Below the pieces are notes generated by a model that saw only the letters and a program-made list of their open reading frames with translations, ran no database searches and was not told where the DNA came from. Shown here one piece after another: positions 1 to 8,831 of a DNA stretch of 64,000 nucleotides; positions within the stretch are counted from its first letter, which is position 1; each line of letters starts with the position of its first letter. The stretch is taken from the NCBI GenBank assembly GCA_046297495.1, contig JBKBIP010000016.1, positions 58,550-122,549 on the forward strand, written 5' to 3'. The DNA comes from JBKBIP01 sp046297495. Lineage in GTDB: Bacteria; Planctomycetota; Planctomycetia; Gemmatales; Gemmataceae. The translations under genes and the position numbers were made by a program.

Positions 1-646
1 GCGTGTAGGGATCATACGCTTTCCCTAGGAAGCCGGCGGTTCCCCCCTTGCCGACGACGTTGCTCTCTTGCAATGGCCGGGGGAGCATGACGAAGGGCAG
101 CATCGGCGCCGTCTGCGGCTTAATGCGGATGATGTTGGAGCCAAAGTTTGGATAATCACGCGGATCAGGTGGTTCCAACTGGCCGGACGGACTGACCTTG
201 TCCGTCGTGTAGCCGGTCATCATCTGGTAGATGGCGGCAGTGTGGTTAAACAAGCCGTTGGGAGTGTAGCTCATCGAGCGAATCATGGTGAATTTATCGT
301 TCACCTGCGCCAGCCTCGGCAGCGTCTCGCAGAATTTGATGCCGGGGAGCTTGGTGGAGATCGGCGAAAAGATACTGCGGACATTATCAGGGACATTCTC
401 CTTGGGGTCCCACAAGTCGAGATGGCTGGGGCCGCCTTGCAGGAAGATCATGATGATGCTCTTGGCCTTGCCCCAGCCGGGACCACCCCCCGTGTGCGCC
501 TCGGCGGCGCGGGCTTGCAGCTGGAACATGCCACCCAGGCTGAGACCCAACAACCCCGAGCCGCCCACGCGCAACAAATCGCGCCGGCTCATAGTCAGGT
601 GGGAATCACACAAGTCCTTGCCACGCAATCCGGGGATAATGAGCAT
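1..646 (-). CDS. DUF1501 domain-containing protein (3' end cut by window edge)
   Basis: Only the first 215 codons are in the window; the rest lies before base 1. The ATG at 646 follows AGGAG by about 7 bases. The N-terminus carries a Tat-like signal (S20-R-R-D-L-L-R followed by a Gly/Leu-rich stretch). The following segments are typical of DUF1501: IIMIFLQGGPSHLDLWDPK, then a stretch with TKLPGIKFCETLPRLAQ and MIRSM. DUF1501 proteins are exported, sulfatase-like proteins of unknown function. In planctomycetes they are usually encoded next to a PSCyt1/DUF1549/DUF1553 protein, and here that gene lies directly upstream on the same strand, so co-transcription is likely. The family call is confident; the substrate is unknown. 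Confidence 0.93.
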   Translation of the reverse strand, partial: MLIIPGLRGKDLCDSHLTMSRRDLLRVGGSGLLGLSLGGMFQLQARAAEAHTGGGPGWGKAKSIIMIFLQGGPSHLDLWDPKENVPDNVRSIFSPISTKLPGIKFCETLPRLAQVNDKFTMIRSMSYTPNGLFNHTAAIYQMMTGYTTDKVSPSGQLEPPDPRDYPNFGSNIIRIKPQTAPMLPFVMLPRPLQESNVVGKGGTAGFLGKAYDPYT

Positions 647-662
647 GGGGAGGTCTCCTTTT

Positions 663-690
663 AGCGGTCAGCTTTCAGCGGTCTGTTGTT
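663..690. repeat. Short heptamer array flanking a four-helix-bundle remnant
   Basis: Four consecutive 7-base units are visible on the plus strand: AGCGGTC, AGCTTTC, AGCGGTC, TGTTGTT. The array abuts the stop codon of the four-helix-bundle remnant at 689-826. A related array lies on the other side (844-878). Confidence 0.6.
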
Positions 691-826
691 AATGGTCCGA
701 TTTTAGTTTTTGAATGAATCCTGATAACATTCGTTTGATTTCAATTAAATCCTGCTCCAAGGAAGCATGGGCTTCCGAAGCCAAGAAACCAAGATCACGT
801 ACCAGAAGAAGATGATACTCCGTTTC
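689..826 (-). pseudogene. Four-helix-bundle protein (23S IVS/Avd-like), C-terminal remnant
   Basis: The minus strand from 826 to the TAA at 689 encodes about 45 residues, including EYHLLLVRDLGFLASEAHAS and IEIKRMLSGFIQKL. This matches the C-terminal two helices of the small four-helix-bundle family (23S rRNA intervening-sequence protein, related in fold to the diversity-generating-retroelement protein Avd). An in-frame TGA lies just upstream and no start or N-terminal half is present, so it is a fragment. An intact 117-residue member is encoded at 30832-31185. The fragment lies between two genes that are normally adjacent, which suggests an insertion that later decayed. Confidence 0.72.
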
Positions 827-843
827 TCACGCGGAATCCATTT

Positions 844-878
844 GCGGTCGGTAGTCGGCTTTCAGCAGCTGATCACTA
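844..878. repeat. Degenerate heptamer array on the other flank of the four-helix remnant
   Basis: On the plus strand the 7-base units are GCGGTCG, GTAGTCG, GCTTTCA, GCAGCTG, ATCACTA. The repeats GGTC and CTTTCAGC are shared with the array at 663-690, in the same orientation. The array runs up to the stop codon of the neighbouring large gene. Confidence 0.5.
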
Positions 879-3800
879 CCGATTAAACAAAAACGCCGGG
901 CTGTTGATCAGCGCCCAGGCGATGTCCTGGGCGGCGGTCAGGCGTTCGTTGGCTTTTTGCTGGTTGCTCATTGCCACATCTTGACGCAATTGGACCAGCA
1001 AGCGATCTTCCGGCAGTGGTTGGCTGACCTCGGCCAGATGGTCGCGCAGCTCCTTGAGCTTTGGATCAATGGGCAATGGCTTCCGGCTGTCGGCCAAGGC
1101 TTGCTGGCGCTTGCCTAATTCTGGATCGATGGTGCGATAGTATTTTAGCAAATCCGCCTTTTGTTCATCGGTCCGTTGTTCCTCTGGCACTTTCAGGATC
1201 GCCAATAGGTCTTCCGGCAAGCTCAAGCCCACCGGCTGTTGAGCCGTCGTCACGGAGAGGCGGAATCGGCCCAGCATGAAATCGTCCTGATTAAACTGAT
1301 GATACAGCTTGAACGTCAACACGGTACCGCTTTGGTGGCCGATGGGTTGCTTGGCCTCGAACGTGACCCAGTGAACCAAGCCGGTCGCGCCGGCGATGGC
1401 CCAGCCGTTGTTCTGAGCCAGGACGCCATCGAGCAACTGGGCGACATTGAAATTCTGCTGGGTGAAGTCGGCCAGCGGTTTGTGTAGCTCCACCTTGGCG
1501 ATGTTCTTCGGGTCCTGGAGCGGGGCGGCTTCCAGGATGAACTCGTTGAGCACGAAGTTGCCGTCGCCGGCTCGGCCCGGCCCGTTACGGGGTAATGATG
1601 GGTCCGGCAGCACTTCGAGGCGGATGCCGGTGATCCCTTGCAAATCGGTGTGAGCCACGATGGTATAGAAGCCCTTGCCGTTCGGCCCCGAAGCCAGGAT
1701 GGACAAGTCATTCTGTTTTTCCAGCTTGGCCTTGTTGCTGGCTTGCAAGCTCACGGCATCGAGCGGGGTCCAGTGGATGGCGGTGTTTTGTTTGGCCGCC
1801 CATTTCGCCAGTTGCTCCGGCAGTGTGGCCTCGTATTGCTTTAACTCATTGTCACGCTGCTGAATGAGGGCCTGGCGCTGTTGCTCCTGTTGGGCCAGCC
1901 GAGGGGCGATCTCCTGTTCATAGTCGGCCAATTCCTTCTTGGCTTGGGCAATCGTCGCTTGCCGCTGTTGTTCCAGCTTGGGAGTGATCTGGGCGACGAA
2001 GGCTTCGCGCTCCTTCAGCGCTTGCGTGAGTTTTTGATGGTCCTCGTCGATTTGTTCCAGAATGTCCAGGGCCGCCTGGATCTCGGCGGGGGTCGCCGGG
2101 CGATTGAGGATGCGCAAGAACAGCTCGTTGACTAGCTTGGCGTCATCCTTCTCGGTAGCCACTAGCTTGGCGATGTCGTTCTTGGGATCGGCGATAGCCT
2201 CGGCCAGTGTCGGACCATTGACCAAGGCCATGACGGGGCCAAGCTGCAAGGTGTTGATGCGCTCGCACTCGCAAGAGCTTTCGCGGGGCGGTCGGCCAAA
2301 GGTGCCGAGGAAGCCGCTGGGCAGCTCCACACCGGAATCGGGCAGTTCCGCCGCTCGCGTTCCCGCTGGCACGCCGGGGAAGCGCGATTGCGAGCCGGTG
2401 ACGGTGTTGATGGCGTCGAGCAACACTTCCGCCGGCAAGCGGCGCGGCAAGGCGTGTGAGTAGTTAATGCGGTCGTCTTCGTTCCATTCGTTCGTGGCGA
2501 TGGACAACTGATAGGTTCTCGACTTGCAAATCAGCCGGATGACGTGCCGCGTGTCGAAACCGCTTTGCACGAATTCTTGAGTCAGATAGTTGAGCAATTC
2601 CGGGTTGGTGGGTGGATTGCCGGCGCGGATGTCGTCAATCGGATCAATGATGCCAACGCCGAACAAGTAACCCCACAAGCGATTGACATAGCTCTTGGCG
2701 AAGTACGGATTGTGCGGCGAAGTCAGCCAGGCGGCGAACTGCTCACGGCGGGAATGGTCCGCCGCGCTCTCTTTCTTCGGTACCTTGTAATCACACTCGA
2801 AGGGGAACTTCGGTGGCGCGACAGCGCCGGTGCGTTGGTGGGTCATCTCCCCTTGGGGCTTGTCGGCGATGATCTCGTACAACGGCTTGCCCCGTTCGAC
2901 GGCGGTAGCGCCGATTTGCTGATTGCCGCTCTTGGGGTCGGCCTTCAGGTCAATGCGGGCGAAGAAGGCCGCTGTTTCGTAATAGTGATCTTGCGTCCAA
3001 CGCTCGAACGGGTGGTCATGGCATTTGTTGCAGTTGAAACGCACTGCCAAGAAGAGGTGCGTCGTGTTCTCCATGATGTCATCGGGCTGACGCAAGACCT
3101 TGTAATAGGAGGCCGCCGGGTTGTCGAGGTTGGATCCCGACGCCGTCAGAATTTTCCGCACGAACTCATCATACGGGGTATTGTCGGCCACTTCCTGGCG
3201 AATCCAGGCGCGGAAGGCGGCGGCCCCCTGCGGACCGAGGAACTTACGGTTGACTTGCAGCAGGTCGGCCCATTTGTTGGTCCAATGTTCAATGTATTCC
3301 TTGCCGCCGACCAGTTGATCCACCAGCTCATCCCGTTTGAGGCGGCTGTCGCGCGGGTCGGTCAGGAACTGACGAACCGCATCCGCCGTGGGGGGAAGCC
3401 CCGTCAGGTCCAGATAGACCCGGCGGATGAACTCGGCATCAGTACACAGGTCCGACGGCTGAATCTTCATCCGTTTCCACTTGGCGGCGGTCCATTCGTC
3501 GATCTTGTTGAAGATGGGCGGGTCTTGCCAAATGAAGCCGTCGCGGTTCCCCATGACGGTCACGGTCGTGGCCGCATAGGCCCCTTCATAGCGGACCAAC
3601 ACGGGCGCTTCGCCGCGACGGATGGCTTTCATCACTCCATCCCGGTTGGCGGTAGCTACTTCGGAGTTACCGCTTTCGATAAAGGCTTCGCGCGTGACAT
3701 CACGCGTCGCGCCGTCGGCGTAGGTAGCCGTCACCTTCATGGCCTGCGTGGCGTCGATCCGCTCGATGACTGGATTGACTGGCGTGACTTCCACCTTCAC

Positions 3801-5684
3801 GACGCGCGGCGTGGATAGGTCGAGCTTGGCCCCCTGGGCGATCCAGGCGCGAATGATCTCATAGTAGAGTTCGCCGGGCTTGGTCAACTGGCCGCCGACG
3901 TGCGGGACGGCCCCGGTTGCCTTGAGTAGCATCAAGCTATCATCGGGAGACGCGATATTGACGCGGCGGGATTTCTGCTCATCGGTGAAGGCCCGCACGT
4001 CGAACAGCGGATCATAACCACGCAAGGACAGCTTAAAGCCATTCTTGCCTTGGGCGGAGCCGTGGCAGGTTCCCTGATTGCAACCCATGCGTGACAGGAT
4101 CGGATTGACGTCACGGATGAAATTTCCCGTCACCACTTGCTTCGGATCGGCTGGGGTCGGTTCGGGGATTGTCAGCGGCGCTGGCGGGAATTCTTGGACG
4201 ACTTCCCCGGAAAGGGAATCGATCAGGCGCACCAGGCCGTCGCTACCGGCGGCGGCGACCATCTTGCCATCGGGCCGAATCGTCACGCCGTAGATGGTCG
4301 CCGTAGGCACTTCGGTCCGAATCACTTCAGCGGGATGTTGATTGCGATAATCCTCCAGCTCCTTTACTTCCGCTGGCGTGCGGTCGCGGACGGTCTTCGA
4401 TTCGATGGCCTTGATGCGTGCCGGCATCTGCGTATCGAATTCAAAGGAATAGATGAACACCTGCCCGCTGCCATCCAGGCCGCCGCCAGCGACGATGCGC
4501 TTGCCATCGGGGCTGACAGCCACGCTGAACACGCGCCCCTTCATGGCTGGCAGCTTGCGGATCAAGTTGGCGTCATCGCCAATGCGCCGGGCCGTTTGAC
4601 GATGAATGCGATACACCTTCGGCACGCCGTCCGAGCCGCCGACCACGACCTCATCGCGTTGGGGATGGCGGGTCACGGTTTGCATTCCGCCCTTGAGCGC
4701 GCCGGGGGTAATCGAAGTGACATTATCGACGAAGCGCTGCGTGGCCACCTCGGTCAACTTCATGGTCATGTCCCGGCTGACCGAGACCAGATGCGATCCA
4801 TCGGCGGAGAACACCGTGTCCAGCACCCAGTCATTATGCGATCCCATCTGCAACACTTGCTCGCCCGTCTCGGCATCGATGGCCCGCACCAGGTTGTCGG
4901 CGCCGCCATAGGCGATCTTGCTGCCATCGGGCGACCAGCTCGCGCCATAGACGGTGTCATAGGTCGTGGGCACGGAAAGTTTCAAGCGGTGTTTGGCCAC
5001 GTCCCACACTTGAATCTCCCCCATGCGTCCTGGCAGCCCCCCCGCGACGGCCAACAGTTTGCCATCGGGAGAGAAACGCACCGACTCGATGCGCTCGGAC
5101 AAGCCGACCAACCGGCCTTGCAAGGCGCCAGTGGCAGGATTCAAGAGCAACACTTCATGGAAACCGGCGACGGCGAGCAGCTGGCCATCCGGCGCGTAGT
5201 CCAACGCCGTGACCACCGGCTGCCGAGAATAAACCGGCGGATGATCCATGTCATAGCGGGCGCGGGCATTGATCGGCGTATCATCCTTGGCCCCTTGCGC
5301 GATCCAGCGCTGGATCAAGTCGATGTCCGCCGAGAAGAGCGGTGCCTTCCCTTGCGGCATCGAGGCCTTGCCGTTGACCGGGGTGATGAGTTCGACGAGG
5401 TAGCTTTTTTCCGGATGGCCGGGAATGATGGCCGGCTTATCGGACGCCCCTCCCGCCAAGAGCTTGGCGAAGTCGGTCATGATGTAATCGCCGCGATCCT
5501 TGGCGGGCTGATGGCAACCTTGGCAGTGAGCCTGAAAAATCGGTCGAATATGCTGATAATAGCTGACGTTCGCGTTCGGCCCCGTTTCTTCTTGGGGTTT
5601 CGCATCATCCGCCAGGAGATAGGGGGAGAGAAACCAAAGAGCCAGCCCAACCGCGCAATTCCGCACGAGTCTGAGGGACATCAT
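876..5684 (-). CDS. Planctomycete cytochrome c (PSCyt1) / WD40 / DUF1549 / DUF1553 protein
   Basis: This is a 1602-residue secreted protein. A signal peptide spans residues 1-25. A PSCyt1 cytochrome-like domain at about 40-125 has a haem-binding C54-x-x-C57-H58. WD40-type beta-propeller blades (repeated SPDGK, WDVA and SWSPDGS motifs) occupy about 150-500. A second Cys-rich segment (CNQGTCHGS) lies near 535, a bacterial Ig-like BIG2 domain at about 625-715, DUF1549 at about 735-930 (with CNKCHDHPFERW), and DUF1553 at about 1000-1225. A Gln/Glu-rich coiled coil spans about 1240-1330, followed by a beta-rich C-terminus. The ATGATG start follows GAGGTGA. The architecture is typical of large planctomycete surface or periplasmic proteins paired with DUF1501. 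The biochemical role is unknown; a redox or polysaccharide-related function is often guessed but cannot be shown here. Confidence 0.95.
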   Translation of the reverse strand: MMSLRLVRNCAVGLALWFLSPYLLADDAKPQEETGPNANVSYYQHIRPIFQAHCQGCHQPAKDRGDYIMTDFAKLLAGGASDKPAIIPGHPEKSYLVELITPVNGKASMPQGKAPLFSADIDLIQRWIAQGAKDDTPINARARYDMDHPPVYSRQPVVTALDYAPDGQLLAVAGFHEVLLLNPATGALQGRLVGLSERIESVRFSPDGKLLAVAGGLPGRMGEIQVWDVAKHRLKLSVPTTYDTVYGASWSPDGSKIAYGGADNLVRAIDAETGEQVLQMGSHNDWVLDTVFSADGSHLVSVSRDMTMKLTEVATQRFVDNVTSITPGALKGGMQTVTRHPQRDEVVVGGSDGVPKVYRIHRQTARRIGDDANLIRKLPAMKGRVFSVAVSPDGKRIVAGGGLDGSGQVFIYSFEFDTQMPARIKAIESKTVRDRTPAEVKELEDYRNQHPAEVIRTEVPTATIYGVTIRPDGKMVAAAGSDGLVRLIDSLSGEVVQEFPPAPLTIPEPTPADPKQVVTGNFIRDVNPILSRMGCNQGTCHGSAQGKNGFKLSLRGYDPLFDVRAFTDEQKSRRVNIASPDDSLMLLKATGAVPHVGGQLTKPGELYYEIIRAWIAQGAKLDLSTPRVVKVEVTPVNPVIERIDATQAMKVTATYADGATRDVTREAFIESGNSEVATANRDGVMKAIRRGEAPVLVRYEGAYAATTVTVMGNRDGFIWQDPPIFNKIDEWTAAKWKRMKIQPSDLCTDAEFIRRVYLDLTGLPPTADAVRQFLTDPRDSRLKRDELVDQLVGGKEYIEHWTNKWADLLQVNRKFLGPQGAAAFRAWIRQEVADNTPYDEFVRKILTASGSNLDNPAASYYKVLRQPDDIMENTTHLFLAVRFNCNKCHDHPFERWTQDHYYETAAFFARIDLKADPKSGNQQIGATAVERGKPLYEIIADKPQGEMTHQRTGAVAPPKFPFECDYKVPKKESAADHSRREQFAAWLTSPHNPYFAKSYVNRLWGYLFGVGIIDPIDDIRAGNPPTNPELLNYLTQEFVQSGFDTRHVIRLICKSRTYQLSIATNEWNEDDRINYSHALPRRLPAEVLLDAINTVTGSQSRFPGVPAGTRAAELPDSGVELPSGFLGTFGRPPRESSCECERINTLQLGPVMALVNGPTLAEAIADPKNDIAKLVATEKDDAKLVNELFLRILNRPATPAEIQAALDILEQIDEDHQKLTQALKEREAFVAQITPKLEQQRQATIAQAKKELADYEQEIAPRLAQQEQQRQALIQQRDNELKQYEATLPEQLAKWAAKQNTAIHWTPLDAVSLQASNKAKLEKQNDLSILASGPNGKGFYTIVAHTDLQGITGIRLEVLPDPSLPRNGPGRAGDGNFVLNEFILEAAPLQDPKNIAKVELHKPLADFTQQNFNVAQLLDGVLAQNNGWAIAGATGLVHWVTFEAKQPIGHQSGTVLTFKLYHQFNQDDFMLGRFRLSVTTAQQPVGLSLPEDLLAILKVPEEQRTDEQKADLLKYYRTIDPELGKRQQALADSRKPLPIDPKLKELRDHLAEVSQPLPEDRLLVQLRQDVAMSNQQKANERLTAAQDIAWALINSPAFLFNR

Positions 5685-5781
5685 GTGCCATCACCTCAGT
5701 TAGAAACGTATGATGCGATCTTGGGATAATTCCCCGTCAGACCGCAACCACACACAGACTACGTATCGTGGAAAAACCGGT

Positions 5782-5861
5782 CCGCCTCTCCTTCGGGATA
5801 GGCGGTAGCCGAACAAATTGGGTTCGGCAGGTCGAGTAAGAGTGCTCATCGGAATATGAGC
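5782..5861 (-). promoter_or_regulatory. Three consecutive short hairpins in the 344-base leader upstream of the cytochrome gene
   Basis: The gap 5685-6028 has no convincing gene. It contains three adjacent 6-bp inverted repeats: ccgcct/aggcgg (5782-5787 with 5800-5805), gccgaa/ttcggc (5808-5813 with 5823-5828) and gctcat/atgagc (5844-5849 with 5856-5861). On the minus strand they would lie 100-180 bases upstream of the cytochrome-gene start, so they could be a structured 5' leader. This is inference from pairing only. Confidence 0.3.
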
Positions 5862-6028
5862 ATAGTGGCGGGAATTACCCTCTTTATCACCTATTTTTGT
5901 ACCGTCGCCGCGCGGCGTTGTCAAGCAGCTAGATGGCGATTTTCGGGAATCCGTGAATAAACGTGAAAGAGTCGGCGTCCACACCTATTTTCTTCAGTGG
6001 CATGGAACCCCGCTGGAAAACCCCACGT

Positions 6029-7702
6029 TCACTTGCGCGGCAGCGGCAACGTCACCACCTGGCCAGTGGCGGCGGAACGGTAGGTGGCGAGTAGGACTTC
6101 GGCGGCGTGGGCGGCCGCGCTGGCGCTGATGTCACTGTCTTGGCCAGCGTCCAGGCAATCGACGAAATAGCTCGTGTCACTCCGAGCGGCAGCGCCGAAG
6201 GGAAGCCAGGTGGTTTTCGGCAACGTATGCACCTCGTCTTGGGTGCTTGACCAGAACCCCATCGGGTCTTCCGGGTGAATGCTGGGGGGCACCCACGGCT
6301 TTTCATGGGCATAGACTTCCAGGCGCGGCCGATTGAAATCGACGATGGCGGTACGTTCGCTCCCCACCAGGATCACCCGATTGACACCGGCGGCGGGATG
6401 CGTGGTCCAACCAAAGCGACCGGCGGCTATTGTCACCGGCAAGTCATTATCGAGACGCCCGCTGAGCAAGCCGAAATCCTCGACGTTGTGCCGCTGGTGT
6501 TCCTTGAAGAAATAGTTGCCGGTGACGCCGTAAATGGTGTGAAACTGGTGGCCCGTGAGCCAACGAATGAACGTGATCGGATAGACACCGACGTTGTCGA
6601 ATTCCCGCTTGGCTTCGACCAGTTGGTGGCGCTGGGGCGGATATTCTTCCTGACGCGGGGCGCCAAGTTTGGCGGTGCCGGGGTACCCCTTGGCGAAGAA
6701 GGCATCGGCATGGACGGCCAGCAACGTGCCGAGCTTGCCGCTTCGCACCAGCTGTTTCGCTTCTTGCGCCCACGGTTGCGGGATGAAGCTGAACATGTGG
6801 CTGCGGACGCCGGCCTTGCGCACTGCCTCCGCGATGGCATCGGCTTCATCCAATCGCGGGCATAGCGACTTGTCTAGGTATAGATGTTTTCCCGCCGCGG
6901 CGCATTGCACGATGATCCGTGCTCGGCGTTCCGGCGGGGCGCAGATGCTGACAATATCTACGTCTTTTCGTTTCAGGGCCTCGGCCAGATTCGCCATGTA
7001 CGGGACACCCAAGGTGTCCGCCAAGCGTTCGTTCAACTCCCGACGGCGCTTGTCGATGTTCGGCTCATCCGTGACGGCAATCACCTGGCACCGCGGATCA
7101 GCGGCGAAGGAGGCGCCGTAATTTTCCTGATGCGTGTGACTCCCCGTGACCAGCAGCACGCCGTACTTTTTGGCGCGCGGCGCGTCGGTTTTCGGCGGTG
7201 TGGGCGGCTCTCCATCGGCTGGCAGCGGCGGAATTGGCGTCAACTGGCCGCCGTTCTTGCGTGATGCTTCGATGGCGGAGATGAGCTTGGGGTGTCCTGG
7301 ACTCAGTGACGAAGAGATATCTTCCCAGCTAAACGAGTAAGCCCCATCATAGTACGAATAGATGGCCCCCTTGCTGCCGACGATCATCGATTCCACTCCC
7401 GGCGGGGCTTTGGGTTGGCCGTGAACCTCGGTGATCAAGGCCGTGGCGCCGTTGGCAAAGCGCAAAGTCAGAGTCGTCTGCTCTGGGCCTTTCTCAGACG
7501 AAACCAGCGTGAAAACCGTGTCCGCTGGCTTGCCCACCGTTTCACCGATCAACGCCGCCACTTCCGCCAGCGCCGCGACGGTCCCCTGTTTCTCGGCTGG
7601 CAGCACGCCTTGCAACAGATAGCGAAAGAACAACGGCTGGCCGATGCGTTGACTTTCGATGACCTTAAATTGCGCGCGGAATAAGTCAAGCAAGGCTGGC
7701 AT
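6029..7702 (-). CDS. Gfo/Idh/MocA-family NAD(P)-dependent oxidoreductase with extra N-terminal domain
   Basis: The protein has 557 residues against the usual 330-400. Residues from about 180 form a Rossmann fold and the conserved Gfo/Idh/MocA segments: VDIVSICAPPERRARI, AAGKHLYLDKSLCPRLDEA (the EKP-like motif, here DKS) and a C-terminal substrate domain (FDNVGVYPITFIRWLTG). The first 140 or so residues contain FANGATALITEVHG and MIVGSKGAIYSY, which resemble the beta-sheet substrate domain of the same family, as if part of a second copy had been fused in front. The ATG follows AGGAG by 8 bases. The protein probably oxidises a sugar or polyol derivative; the substrate is not predictable. There is no signal peptide. 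Confidence 0.9.
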   Translation of the reverse strand: MPALLDLFRAQFKVIESQRIGQPLFFRYLLQGVLPAEKQGTVAALAEVAALIGETVGKPADTVFTLVSSEKGPEQTTLTLRFANGATALITEVHGQPKAPPGVESMIVGSKGAIYSYYDGAYSFSWEDISSSLSPGHPKLISAIEASRKNGGQLTPIPPLPADGEPPTPPKTDAPRAKKYGVLLVTGSHTHQENYGASFAADPRCQVIAVTDEPNIDKRRRELNERLADTLGVPYMANLAEALKRKDVDIVSICAPPERRARIIVQCAAAGKHLYLDKSLCPRLDEADAIAEAVRKAGVRSHMFSFIPQPWAQEAKQLVRSGKLGTLLAVHADAFFAKGYPGTAKLGAPRQEEYPPQRHQLVEAKREFDNVGVYPITFIRWLTGHQFHTIYGVTGNYFFKEHQRHNVEDFGLLSGRLDNDLPVTIAAGRFGWTTHPAAGVNRVILVGSERTAIVDFNRPRLEVYAHEKPWVPPSIHPEDPMGFWSSTQDEVHTLPKTTWLPFGAAARSDTSYFVDCLDAGQDSDISASAAAHAAEVLLATYRSAATGQVVTLPLPRK

Positions 7703-7751
7703 GGGTCCACTCCTGGGTTCCTGAGTTCCGGAAATAATTTCAAATAGTCTC

Positions 7752-8039
7752 TCAGGCGGGCAACAGGGAATGATTGGCCATCACGGGATTCCAAGGGCGA
7801 ATCTTCCACGACATGAAGATGCCATGCTGGCAAAACGGATCCCCTTTCAAAATAGCTTCCGCTTCCTCGATGGAATTTGCCTCGTAGATGATTAAGGCGC
7901 CGCTGTCGTCAGTGAACGGCCCCGACGCCACCAACTGCCCCTTGTCCTTCAAGCTGGCCAGGTACTGCCGGTGCGTGGGCCGGATGCTTTGGATTTTGTC
8001 CCTGTCCTGAATGTACTCGATGATGGCTGCGAATTTCAT
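7752..8039 (-). CDS. YciI family protein
   Basis: A 95-residue protein from the ATG at 8039; an upstream in-frame TTG would add 8 residues but looks unlikely. It shows the YciI dimeric alpha/beta-barrel pattern: KFAAIIEYIQDRDKI, then RPTHRQYLASLKDKGQLVAS, then GPFTDDSGALIIYEA and a C-terminal DPFCQHGIF. YciI-like proteins are small cytoplasmic, probably catalytic proteins with a conserved His-Asp pair, and their physiological role is mostly unknown. It lies 49 bases upstream of the oxidoreductase gene and 76 bases downstream of DUF6580, all on one strand. Confidence 0.88.
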   Translation of the reverse strand: MKFAAIIEYIQDRDKIQSIRPTHRQYLASLKDKGQLVASGPFTDDSGALIIYEANSIEEAEAILKGDPFCQHGIFMSWKIRPWNPVMANHSLLPA

Positions 8040-8115
8040 GGGTGGAATCTCGAAGGTAAGCAACGATTCAAAAACCCAAGCCGGTCGCGTGGTGACGGCT
8101 TAGCTCGTGGTTCTG

Positions 8116-8703
8116 TTATCCGACATCATCATAAGAAAGAGACATCTCCTTGACCCGTTCCGCCGGAAACTGCGTGCGTGACAACCAAGCGTGTGCCCCG
8201 AAGAAGACCGCCGAGTAACACACATCCCCCAGCAACGTCCAGCCAAAGAACGGAATGGCCAGGGTGTAGCAGGTCATCAGCCCAGCCACTGTCGGTGGAT
8301 ACAACCCCCCGGTCGCCCACACGCCGAAATTCGTCAGCACGAAGAACTGCGCACTGGCCAGCAAACTGGCCGAACCGATCAGCCAGGGAGATTCCGTATG
8401 CCGTAACCATCGGCCGATGCCAACATTGATCAGAATACTGGCATAGACCCAGGGCAATCCCGCGTGCCAGAGCGGATAGCCGAAAATGAGTGACAACAAC
8501 ACGTCGGAAACCGCCATGACCAACAGCGGCAAGGCGAACGCCCGCCCACCCGCCAGCCGCGCGCCGGCGAACAGTCCCAACGCCCCGACCGGCGTGAAAT
8601 TCGGCGGATGCGGCAGCAGACGCAACAAACCAGCCACCACGGCTAAGCTGCTGGCCAAGGGGCGGGATGAACGCGGTGGCGAAGAGAGCGAAGTCGATGA
8701 CAT
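8116..8703 (-). CDS. DUF6580-type small integral membrane protein
   Basis: From the ATG at 8703 the product is about 195 residues with five or so hydrophobic segments. The N-terminal motif RLLPHPPNFTPVGALGLFAG is characteristic of DUF6580 proteins. Further segments include PLWHAGLPWVYASILINVG and FVLTNFGVWATGGLYP. The fold resembles substrate-binding components of ECF-type transporters in topology, but no substrate can be named. It is probably co-transcribed with YciI and the oxidoreductase. Confidence 0.8.
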   Translation of the reverse strand: MSSTSLSSPPRSSRPLASSLAVVAGLLRLLPHPPNFTPVGALGLFAGARLAGGRAFALPLLVMAVSDVLLSLIFGYPLWHAGLPWVYASILINVGIGRWLRHTESPWLIGSASLLASAQFFVLTNFGVWATGGLYPPTVAGLMTCYTLAIPFFGWTLLGDVCYSAVFFGAHAWLSRTQFPAERVKEMSLSYDDVG

Positions 8704-8743
8704 AAGCAAATTATCTTTCTGTGTGAATATGCGTCAAATCCGA

Positions 8744-8772
8744 CGAGCGTCGCGCTGGCGCTGCGACGCTCG
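8744..8772 (-). terminator. Strong hairpin between the Hsp70 and DUF6580 genes
   Basis: A perfect 10-bp stem (cgagcgtcgc at 8744-8753 with gcgacgctcg at 8763-8772) has a 9-base loop. It lies just downstream of the Hsp70 gene on the minus strand. No clear U-tract follows, so it could be a rho-independent terminator of weak type, an RNA-stabilising element or simply a repeat. Confidence 0.4.
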
Positions 8773-8831
8773 CCTTTCCTTTCTAAATCACTTCCCCACC
8801 TCCGGCAAGAGCATGAACCTTAATTCTTCGC

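Noticed and set aside
2544..3818. 424-codon plus-strand open frame
   Set aside because: It is antisense to the DUF1549 part of the cytochrome protein and its composition is shadow-like.
4137..5729. 530-codon plus-strand open frame opposite the cytochrome gene
   Set aside because: It is antisense to a clearly homologous 1602-residue protein, has His/Arg/Gly-rich composition without motifs, and is a high-GC shadow frame.
5700..5984. 94-codon minus-strand open frame upstream of the cytochrome gene
   Set aside because: No homology pattern; it overlaps the hairpin cluster and has no good ribosome-binding site.
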